Below are positions 1 to 5,640 of a stretch of DNA of 11,436 bases, piece after piece. The first letter of the stretch is position 1; the number at the start of each line of letters is the position of its first letter. The notes beneath the pieces are model-generated. The model did not search any database, had not been told where the DNA came from, and saw only the letters and a list, made by a program, of their open reading frames with translations. The position numbers and the translations under genes are program-made. The DNA is from Sphingomonadales bacterium (GTDB lineage: Bacteria > Pseudomonadota > Alphaproteobacteria > Sphingomonadales > Sphingomonadaceae), in the NCBI GenBank assembly GCA_025360285.1, contig JANYCM010000111.1:1-11436 (forward strand), in the 5' to 3' direction.

Positions 1-351
1 ACCCGCCGCCAGTTCATGGTTCTGCTTGCCGACACCCGAAAACACGATGCGATCCGCCGGCACCCCCGCCGCCAGCGCCCGCGCCAGTTCGCCGCCCGAG
101 ACGACATCGGCGCCGGCACCGAGCCGGGCGAGCGTTGCCAGCACCGACAGATTGGGGTTGGCCTTGACGGCAAAGGCGACGAGCGGATCGCCATTGCCGA
201 GCCCGGCGACAGCTGCGGCGAAGACCCGGTAATGGCGTTCGATCGTCGCCGCCGAATAGCAATAGAAGGGCGTGCCGACCTTGACCGCCAGATCCGCCAG
301 GCTGACGTCTTCGGCGTGCATGACGCCGTCCCTGATGTCGAAATAGTCCAT
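1..351 (-). CDS. lysA: Diaminopimelate decarboxylase, N-terminal part (runs off left edge)
   Basis: This is a PLP-dependent fold-type III decarboxylase that converts meso-diaminopimelate to L-lysine, the last step of lysine synthesis in the cytoplasm. Only the first 117 codons are in the window; family members are about 420 residues. The protein starts MDYFDIRDGVMHAEDV. The PLP-lysine motif FAVKANPN is at residues 60-67, with K63 as the expected Schiff-base lysine, followed by GAGADVVSGGEL, typical of LysA and related decarboxylases. The ATG at 349-351 lies 9 bases after the stop of the upstream lipoprotein gene, and no strong Shine-Dalgarno is visible, so translation is probably coupled to the upstream genes. 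The order argH, lipoprotein, lysA is common in alphaproteobacteria. No lesion is seen in the visible part. Confidence 0.95.
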   Translation of the reverse strand, partial: MDYFDIRDGVMHAEDVSLADLAVKVGTPFYCYSAATIERHYRVFAAAVAGLGNGDPLVAFAVKANPNLSVLATLARLGAGADVVSGGELARALAAGVPADRIVFSGVGKQNHELAAG

Positions 352-360
352 GGGGAAGTC

Positions 361-609
361 TCAGTTGTGGTTCTGGGCGCGCGGTGGCGGCAAGTTGAAA
401 CGATCGTCGGGGCGTTCCTGGGATTTTTCCACCGGATCATCCATGCGCACCGGTGCCGCCTGGGGTTGCAGCTTCAGCATGTCCTCGGGCGTTTTGGGCT
501 TCGCCGCATCGGCCGCCTGCACCGGGGCGCGGTGCGGCGCGACGGGCGTCAGATGCCCCTGCTTGCCGCAGGCGGCGAGCAGCAGCGCGAGGAGCAGAAC
601 CCGCTTCAC
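361..609 (-). CDS. lptM: Small LptM-type outer-membrane lipoprotein
   Basis: An 82-residue lipoprotein starting at a GTG (607-609). The signal peptide is MKRVLLLALLLAAC with a lipobox ending at C14, followed by GKQGHLTP, which resembles the C-G-x-x-G-x-L start of mature LptM/YifL proteins. The tail is rich in Pro and charged residues (ERPDDRFNLPP), as in small lipoproteins found between argH and lysA in alphaproteobacteria. In E. coli, LptM helps mature the LptD LPS translocon; the same role here is inferred from family and position only. The GTG is preferred because GAGGG, overlapping the argH stop, lies 7 bases upstream. The same frame stays open further upstream to 771, but that part is antisense-free overlap with argH in another frame and is not lipoprotein-like. 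It sits 10 bases after argH and 9 before lysA. Confidence 0.8.
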   Translation of the reverse strand: MKRVLLLALLLAACGKQGHLTPVAPHRAPVQAADAAKPKTPEDMLKLQPQAAPVRMDDPVEKSQERPDDRFNLPPPRAQNHN

Positions 610-619
610 AGCCGCGCCC

Positions 620-2038
620 TCATAACCGTGTCCTGGCCGCGGCGATGGCGGCCCGCACATTGGCCGGCGCGGTGCCACCGTGGCTGGTGCGGCTGGCGAC
701 CGAGGCTTCGACGCTGAGCACCGATCGCACCGCCGGGGTGATCCGCGCATCGATGGCGGTGAGGTCTTCATCGCTCAGGCCATCGAGCATTATGCCCTTC
801 GCCTCGGCGGCCTTCACGGCGCGGCCGGTGATGTCATGCGCCTGGCGGAAGGGCACGTTGGCGGCGCGGACCAGCCAGTCGGCGAGATCGGTTGCGGTGG
901 CAAAACCGCTGGCGGCGGCGGCGCGCATCGGCGCCTTGTTGAACACCAAAGTCTCTACCATCCCGGTCATCGCGGCAAGGCACAGCCCCAGCGTGTCATG
1001 CGCCGCGAACACCGGCGCCTTGTCGTCCTGCATGTCCTTGGAATAGGCGAGCGGCAGGCCTTTCATGATGACGCCAAGATGCTGAAAGGCGGCGAGCAAC
1101 TGCCCGGCCTTGGCGCGCACCAGTTCGGCGGCATCGGGGTTGCGTTTCTGCGGCATGATCGAGCTGCCGGTGGACCAGGCGTCCGGCAGCGTCACGAAAC
1201 CATAGGGTTGTGACGCCCAGATGATGATTTCCTCGGCGAGCCGCGACAGATGCAGGCCGGCCATGGCGGCGGCGGCGAGATAATCCAGCGCGAAATCCCG
1301 GTCCGATACCGAATCAAGGCTGTTCGCCGTCGGCCGGGCAAAGCCCAGCGCCGCCGCCGTCATGGCGCGATCGATGGGAAAGCTGGTGCCGGCGAGGGCC
1401 GCCGCCCCCAGCGGGCATTCGTTCATCCGCGCCGCCGCATCGGCAAAACGCGACCGGTCCCGCGCCAGCATTTCCACATAGGCGAGCAAGTGATGGCCAA
1501 GCGTTACCGGCTGCGCCACCTGGAGATGGGTGAAGCCCGGCATGATCGTGTCGGCGTGTTCATCGGCGCGGGTGAGCAGCGCGCTCGTCAGCGCCGTCAG
1601 CCCGGTATCGACTTCGGCGCAGGCGGCGCGCACCCACAGCCGGAAATCGGTCGCCACCTGGTCATTGCGGGACCGCGCCGTGTGCAGCCGGCCAGCGGCG
1701 GGGCCAATCAGTTCCGCCAGCCGGGTTTCGACATGCATGTGAATGTCTTCGAGCGCCGGGTTTTCGACAAGGCCGCCGGCGGCATATTCGGCCTCGATCG
1801 TGTCCAGCCCGGCCAGGATCGCCGCCACATCGTCCCCCGCGACGATGCCCTGCGCCCCCAGCATCGTCACATGCGCGCGCGATCCGGCGATGTCCTGACG
1901 CCACAGCCGCTTGTCGGTACCGATCGAGGCGTTTATCTCGGCCATGACCGCTGCCGGGCCGGCCCCGAAGCGACCACCCCAAAGCGGATTGGAATTGTTG
2001 ATGGGCGTCGAGATCGCAAGGCTCCTGATTGCCGGCAT
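620..2038 (-). CDS. argH: Argininosuccinate lyase
   Basis: Splits argininosuccinate into arginine and fumarate, the last step of arginine synthesis; the family acts as a homotetramer in the cytoplasm. Hallmarks are LWGGRF near the N terminus, ARSRNDQVATDFRLW, GFTHLQVAQPVT, and the fumarase/aspartase signature GSSIMPQKRNPD at residues 291-302. Length from the chosen ATG is 472 residues, normal for the family. The frame is open far upstream (to 2386), but those residues are antisense to the tlpA-like gene and look non-native. The ATG at 2036-2038 is the only ordinary start codon close to LWGGRF; it adds an extension of about 18 residues (MPAIRSLAISTPINNSNP), longer than in many ArgH proteins, and has only a weak GGA upstream. 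The start is therefore the least certain part. It overlaps the 5' end of the divergent tlpA-like gene by 38 bases. First gene of the argH-lptM-lysA unit. Confidence 0.95.
   Translation of the reverse strand: MPAIRSLAISTPINNSNPLWGGRFGAGPAAVMAEINASIGTDKRLWRQDIAGSRAHVTMLGAQGIVAGDDVAAILAGLDTIEAEYAAGGLVENPALEDIHMHVETRLAELIGPAAGRLHTARSRNDQVATDFRLWVRAACAEVDTGLTALTSALLTRADEHADTIMPGFTHLQVAQPVTLGHHLLAYVEMLARDRSRFADAAARMNECPLGAAALAGTSFPIDRAMTAAALGFARPTANSLDSVSDRDFALDYLAAAAMAGLHLSRLAEEIIIWASQPYGFVTLPDAWSTGSSIMPQKRNPDAAELVRAKAGQLLAAFQHLGVIMKGLPLAYSKDMQDDKAPVFAAHDTLGLCLAAMTGMVETLVFNKAPMRAAAASGFATATDLADWLVRAANVPFRQAHDITGRAVKAAEAKGIMLDGLSDEDLTAIDARITPAVRSVLSVEASVASRTSHGGTAPANVRAAIAAARTRL
2001..2038. other. 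Overlap of the 5' ends of divergent argH and tlpA-like genes
   Basis: With the best start codons on each strand (ATG at 2001 on plus, ATG ending at 2038 on minus) the first 13 codons of the two genes share the same DNA. There is no intergenic space, so promoters and ribosome sites of each gene must lie within the other's coding region. This depends on the argH start, which has a weak ribosome site. Confidence 0.55.
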
Positions 2039-2546
2039 GGCGCTGATATCCGTCAGTGCCTGCGAGGCGGGCGATAAGGGAAAGGCCGCCGCCCCGCAAG
2101 CGAGCGCCGCACGCATAAATAGCATCGATCGCAGCCACGCCGGCTCCCCCGCCCCCGATGTGGTGTTCGAAAAGGCGCCGGGCGTTGAAGCCAGGCTGGC
2201 GGATTTCCGCGGCCAGCGTGTGCTGGTCAATCTGTGGGCGACCTGGTGTGCGCCGTGCCTGGCCGAAATGCCGGCGCTCGATGGGCTGGCGGCGGCGAAA
2301 GCCGGCAAGCTGCTGATCCTGCCGATCAGCCAGGACATCGAAGGCTGGCGGGCGGTCAACAAATTCTTCAAGCCCGGCCGCTTCAAGACGCTGACGCCGC
2401 TGCTCGATCAGCCGGGCAGCTTTGCCGAACGGATGGGGGCACGCGGGCTTCCCATGTCGATCCTTTATGATGCGCAGGGGCGCGAGGTCTGGCGGGTGGC
2501 GGGAACGCTCAACTGGGGCTCTGCCGAAGTGGCGGCGGCGCTGTGA
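2001..2546 (+). CDS. TlpA-like thiol-disulfide oxidoreductase lipoprotein
   Basis: A 181-residue periplasm-facing thioredoxin-fold protein. Residues 1-21 form a lipoprotein signal (lipobox VSAC, C21), followed by a Ser/Ala-rich linker and a redoxin domain from about residue 50. The active site WATWCAPC has its cysteines at C83 and C86, and the expected cis-proline is P151 in GLPMS. TlpA and ResA relatives keep periplasmic thiols reduced, for example in cytochrome c or copper-centre assembly; the exact partner cannot be told here. ATG 2001 is chosen because it gives a complete lipoprotein signal and has GGA 7 bases upstream; an earlier in-frame ATG at 1911 lies deep in antisense argH and adds non-signal sequence. 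It is divergent from argH, a pairing often seen in alphaproteobacteria, and its stop overlaps the next gene's ATG by one base. Confidence 0.9.
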   Translation: MGVEIARLLIAGMALISVSACEAGDKGKAAAPQASAARINSIDRSHAGSPAPDVVFEKAPGVEARLADFRGQRVLVNLWATWCAPCLAEMPALDGLAAAKAGKLLILPISQDIEGWRAVNKFFKPGRFKTLTPLLDQPGSFAERMGARGLPMSILYDAQGREVWRVAGTLNWGSAEVAAAL

Positions 2547-3703
2547 TGCAGGCGCTCGCGGACTTCCTCGCCCAGGTCATACCGCCGCAGACGCCGGCGC
2601 TTGTCATCCGCCGCGCTGCGCTGATGGCCAATCTGGCGGCGATGCAGGCGGCGTGCGACGCCGCCGGCGTGCGGCTGCGCGCCCATGGCAAGATGCACAA
2701 ATGTTCGGCGCTGGCGCTGGCGCAGGTCGCCGGCGGCGCGATCGGCATATGTTGCCAGACGGTGGGCGAAGCCGAAACGTATGCGCGCGCCGGCATCGCC
2801 GATGTGATGCTGACGGCGCCGGTGCCGGCCTGGGGCTGGCCGCGTCTGGCGGCATTGGTCGGCGAAGGGCGCTCGGTTGCCGCCGTGATTGATTCGGCGC
2901 CGCAACTGGCGCTGGCCGCCGGCACCGGGATCACCCTGTTCGTCGATGTCGATCTGGGCCAGTTTCGCGCCGGCGTCACACCCGCCGAAGCCGCGGCGCT
3001 GGCGGCGGCGATCGTCGCGGCGGGTGCGCGTTTCGGCGGCATCCAGGCGTATTGCGGCCACCTCCAGCACATTGCCGATGCCGCCGCGCGCGCCGCCGCC
3101 AATGCCGCTGCGACGGCGCGGCTGGCGGCACTGGTCGCCGATCTTGCGGCGGCCGGCCTCGCCCCGCCGATTGTCACCGGCGGCGGCACCGGCACCTATG
3201 CGCTCGATCTCGCCGGCGGGGTGTTCAGTGAGATCCAGGCCGGCAGCTATGCCCTGATGGATGTCGAATATGGTGCCTGTGCCGGGCCGGATGGCGACTG
3301 GCCGTTCCAGCCGGCGCTGTTCCTCGCCGCCATCATCGTCTCAGCGCGCCACCGCGCCTTTGTCACCTGCGACGCCGGGTTGAAGGCGCTGCACAGCGAT
3401 GGCCCGCCACCGCGCGTCATCGCCGGGGCGGCACCCGGCAGCCGCTGGCGATCCTTTGGCGATGAACATGGCGGCATCCTGCATCCTGATTTTCTGGAAC
3501 GTTTGCGCGCCGACCCGGCCGCCGTCACCGCCATTGACGCCGAAGGGCCATCGCCCGCCGGTGCGCCGGCGGAAGGTGCGCTGGTCTGGCTGCAACCTGG
3601 CCATGTCGATCCTACCGTGGCGCTGCACGATGCCTTCTTTGTCGCCGATGAGGATGGTCGGCTGGAACGCTGGGCGATCGATGCACGGCGGATCAGCGCA
3701 TGA
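2546..3703 (+). CDS. D-threonine aldolase / DSD1-like PLP enzyme
   Basis: A 385-residue fold-type III PLP enzyme: an alanine-racemase-like N-terminal barrel plus the D-serine-dehydratase-like C-terminal domain. The PLP lysine is K49 in RLRAHGKMHK, the counterpart of RPHAKTHK in D-threonine aldolases. Further family motifs are CCQTVGEAET, YCGHLQHI and the C-terminal PGHVDPTV, where H353 and D355 match the metal-binding His/Asp pair of D-threonine aldolase; DSD1-type D-serine dehydratases have His/Cys instead. The likely reaction is cleavage of D-threonine or another D-3-hydroxyamino acid to glycine and an aldehyde, needing a divalent metal. The RAHGKMHK variation means the substrate may differ. 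ATG 2546 overlaps the previous stop (TGATG); a GTG directly before it would add one residue. Its stop overlaps the gltX start as ATGA, so the three genes are translationally coupled. Confidence 0.85.
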   Translation: MQALADFLAQVIPPQTPALVIRRAALMANLAAMQAACDAAGVRLRAHGKMHKCSALALAQVAGGAIGICCQTVGEAETYARAGIADVMLTAPVPAWGWPRLAALVGEGRSVAAVIDSAPQLALAAGTGITLFVDVDLGQFRAGVTPAEAAALAAAIVAAGARFGGIQAYCGHLQHIADAAARAAANAAATARLAALVADLAAAGLAPPIVTGGGTGTYALDLAGGVFSEIQAGSYALMDVEYGACAGPDGDWPFQPALFLAAIIVSARHRAFVTCDAGLKALHSDGPPPRVIAGAAPGSRWRSFGDEHGGILHPDFLERLRADPAAVTAIDAEGPSPAGAPAEGALVWLQPGHVDPTVALHDAFFVADEDGRLERWAIDARRISA

Positions 3704-5022
3704 TTGTCACGCGTTTCGCACCTTCACCCACCGGCCGGCTTCATGCCGGCAATGTTCGTACCGCGCTGGTCAACTGGCTGCTGGCGCGCGCCGGCGGCGG
3801 GCGCTTTGTGCTGCGCATGGATGATACCGATCTGGCGCGCTCCACCGCCGATTCCGCCGCCTCCATCCACGCCGATCTCGCCTGGCTGGGGCTGGTGCCC
3901 GATCTGGCGGTGCGCCAGTCGGATCGATTTGCGCTGTATGAGGCAGCGCTGGCCCGGCTGGCGGCGGCCGGGCGGGCCTACCGCGCCTATGAAACCCCCG
4001 AAGCGCTGGAATTGAAGCGCAAGGTGCTTCAGGTGCGCGGCCTGCCGCCAGTGTATGACCGCGCCGCACTGGCGCTGACCGAGGCTGATCATGCGGCGTT
4101 CAAGGCGGCCGGCACCGCGCCGCACTGGCGCTTCCGGCTGGACACCACCGTGCCGATCCGCTGGCACGATGGCGTGCGTGGCGACTGCCATGTCGATCCG
4201 GCCTCGCTGTCCGATCCGATCGTGCGCCGCGCCGATGGCTCGTGGCTGTACATGCTGCCCTCGGTGGTGGACGACATCGATCTCGGCATCACCGATATCT
4301 TTCGCGGCGAGGATCACGTCACCAATTCCGCCGTGCAGATCCAGATGTTCGAAGCGCTGGGTGCCCCGGTGCCGCGGCTGGCGCATGGCGCGCTGCTGAC
4401 CGGCGCCGATGCGGCGCTTTCCAAGCGTATCGGTTCCGAAGGCGTTGATGCCTGGGCCGCGGCGGGTATCGAACCGCTGGCGGTGCTCGGGTTGCTGGCG
4501 CGGCTGGGCACCTCGCGGCCGGTCGAGGCCGTCACCGACCATGCGGCGCTGGTGGCCGGGTTCGATCTCGCCAGCTTTGGCCGGGCGCCCCCGCGGTTTG
4601 ATCCGGCTGATTTGGCGGCGGTGAACGCCCGCACCCTGCACCTGTTGCCGTTCGAAGCCGTCCATCATCGGCTGCCGCCGGCGATGACCGAGGCGGGCTG
4701 GCTGGCGGTGCGCGGCAATCTGGCGACCCTTGCCGATGCCGCCGACTGGCAGGCAGTGATCGCCGGGCCGGTGGCCGCCGACATCGCTGCCGAGGACCAG
4801 GATTTCATCGCCGCCGCCGCTGCTGCGCTCGCCGGGCTGGAGTGGGGCGATGACATCTGGGCGCGCTGGACGGCGGTGGTGAAGGCCACGACCGGCCGCA
4901 AGGGCCGGGCGCTGTTCCACCCGCTGCGCCATGCCCTGACCGGGCGCGACCAGGGCCCTGAAATGGCGGCGCTGCTGCCGCTGATCGGTCGCGACGCGGC
5001 GCTGGCGCGGCTGGGCGGTTGA
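3700..5022 (+). CDS. gltX: Glutamate--tRNA ligase
   Basis: A class I aminoacyl-tRNA synthetase of 440 residues that charges tRNA with glutamate. The N-terminal catalytic domain has RFAPSPTGRLHAGN (the HIGH-type motif reads H15-A-G-N18), RTALVNWLLAR, and DDTDLARS. Further on are VDDIDLGITDIFRGEDH and the KMSKS-type loop LSKR at 240-243. A C-terminal helical, anticodon-binding part follows, so it is a full GluRS and not the short tRNA-Asp-modifying GluQ-RS of about 300 residues. Alphaproteobacteria often carry two GluRS genes; the 'RLHxGN' form suggests this is the divergent copy, but whether a second one exists cannot be seen here. It starts inside the stop of the D-threonine-aldolase-like gene (ATGA), so it is read as the last gene of that three-gene unit. 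No hairpin terminator is visible after it. Confidence 0.92.
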   Translation: MIVTRFAPSPTGRLHAGNVRTALVNWLLARAGGGRFVLRMDDTDLARSTADSAASIHADLAWLGLVPDLAVRQSDRFALYEAALARLAAAGRAYRAYETPEALELKRKVLQVRGLPPVYDRAALALTEADHAAFKAAGTAPHWRFRLDTTVPIRWHDGVRGDCHVDPASLSDPIVRRADGSWLYMLPSVVDDIDLGITDIFRGEDHVTNSAVQIQMFEALGAPVPRLAHGALLTGADAALSKRIGSEGVDAWAAAGIEPLAVLGLLARLGTSRPVEAVTDHAALVAGFDLASFGRAPPRFDPADLAAVNARTLHLLPFEAVHHRLPPAMTEAGWLAVRGNLATLADAADWQAVIAGPVAADIAAEDQDFIAAAAAALAGLEWGDDIWARWTAVVKATTGRKGRALFHPLRHALTGRDQGPEMAALLPLIGRDAALARLGG

Positions 5023-5061
5023 TGTTGCCACGAGCGGTTGTTTCGTTATCGTCGCAGGCAA

Positions 5062-5068
5062 TAAGGAG
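5062..5068 (+). promoter_or_regulatory. Strong Shine-Dalgarno for the small exported protein
   Basis: TAAGGAG lies 7 bases before ATG 5076. It is by far the best ribosome site in the window and fixes the start of the 111-residue protein against the longer open frame from 5019. The 53 bases between gltX and this gene are relatively AT-rich for the region, but I could not identify a convincing -35/-10 pair. Confidence 0.8.
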
Positions 5069-5075
5069 AATTGCC

Positions 5076-5411
5076 ATGCGCGCCATGGTTTGTATCGCCT
5101 TGCTGGTCGGCGCGGCCCCGGCGGCTGCCGATCCGGCAACCAGCCTGCGGTGCATCCGCACCCAGCAGATCAAGGAAGCGCGCCAGGTGGCGGGGCAGGG
5201 CTATTTCGTCCGCACCGGCAAGGGCTGGTGGCGCAATGCCGCCCAGGCCTGTTCGGCCTTTGGCCCCGACCGCACATTGATCACGCGCATCGCCGAAGCG
5301 CAGCTCTGCCGCGGCGACATTGTCGATGTCGTCAATCTCCAGACCGGCTTTTCGCATGGCAGTTGCGGGCTGGACGAATGGCAGAAGGTGGATGCTCCGC
5401 CGCCGAAGTAA
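5076..5411 (+). CDS. Small exported four-cysteine protein (DUF6491-like)
   Basis: A 111-residue protein of unknown function. Residues 1-18 form a Sec signal peptide ending PAAA before D19; a short mature domain follows with four cysteines (C26, C59, C78, C97), enough for two disulfides. The pattern SLRCIRTQQIKEA, FVRTGKGWWRN, AQLCRGDIVDV and GSCGLDEW resembles the small DUF6491-type proteins common in sphingomonads, where 'CI...QI' near the N terminus, 'LCR.D' and 'G.SCGL' are recurrent; this assignment is from memory of the family, not a search. It probably acts in the periplasm. It has its own strong ribosome site and is separated from gltX, so it may have its own promoter. It ends three bases before the convergent PEP-CTERM remnant. 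Confidence 0.8.
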   Translation: MRAMVCIALLVGAAPAAADPATSLRCIRTQQIKEARQVAGQGYFVRTGKGWWRNAAQACSAFGPDRTLITRIAEAQLCRGDIVDVVNLQTGFSHGSCGLDEWQKVDAPPPK

Positions 5412-5414
5412 CCC

Positions 5415-5640
5415 TCAGGCCAGAACCTGTGACCGCGCGCTGCGCCGCCGCATGGCCAGCCCCAGCCCGCCGAAGCCGGCGGCGAGCAGCACCCGACTGG
5501 CGGGTTCGGGCGCCGCGCTGGCCAGCGTGCCGATGCTGACATTGTCGAGGGCGGTGTTTTCCACCCAGGCGCGATCTACGATCATTACCGCCCAACCGAT
5601 GGCGTCCGTCGATGTGAGGCCAACAAAGCCGCCGCCGTGG
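5415..5640 (-). pseudogene. 3' remnant of a PEP-CTERM sorted protein
   Basis: About 75 codons on the minus strand encode the C-terminal end of a PEP-CTERM protein. The reading is GFVGLTSTDAIGWAVMI, then a stretch ending ALDNVSIG, then PEPASRVLLAAGFGGLGLAMRRR and a stop. This is the classic order: a beta-sandwich 'GxTS...DNxxxG' end, the Pro-Glu-Pro motif, a hydrophobic helix and an arginine cluster, recognised by exosortase for export and anchoring. Beyond about 5640 the same frame stays open but reads antisense to the HTH/hydrolase gene (arginine-rich, low quality), so the signal peptide and most of the domain are missing. The usual Trp after PEP (PEPxxW) is replaced by Arg, consistent with relaxed selection. 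I read it as a gene fragment, not an active gene. Confidence 0.7.

Noticed and set aside
16..717. Long plus-strand open frame over lysA and the lipoprotein gene
   Set aside because: It is antisense to clear genes, Arg/His-rich and without domain-like sequence; a shadow of GC-rich codon use.
1911..1939. Possible sigma70 promoter (TTGTCG, 17 bases, TATCTC) for the tlpA-like gene
   Set aside because: Weak match at -10 and inside argH; not distinguishable from chance.
1250..2077. 275-codon plus-strand frame antisense to argH
   Set aside because: Arg/Gly/His-rich composition typical of an antisense shadow; argH on the other strand is unmistakable.
2104..2133. AT-rich patch on the minus strand (GCTATTTATGC) as argH promoter, and a signal-peptide-like antisense reading MRAALACGAAAF
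   Set aside because: The patch could be a -10 element but no matching -35 is found, and the signal-like reading is antisense to the tlpA-like gene and not expected for cytoplasmic ArgH.
5023..5061. Promoter or terminator between gltX and the small exported gene
   Set aside because: TTGCCA and TTATCG are present but badly spaced, and no hairpin with a T-run is seen.
3724..5139. 471-codon minus-strand frame antisense to gltX
   Set aside because: Longer than gltX itself but low-complexity, rich in Gln/Arg/His, no motif; gltX has all family signatures.
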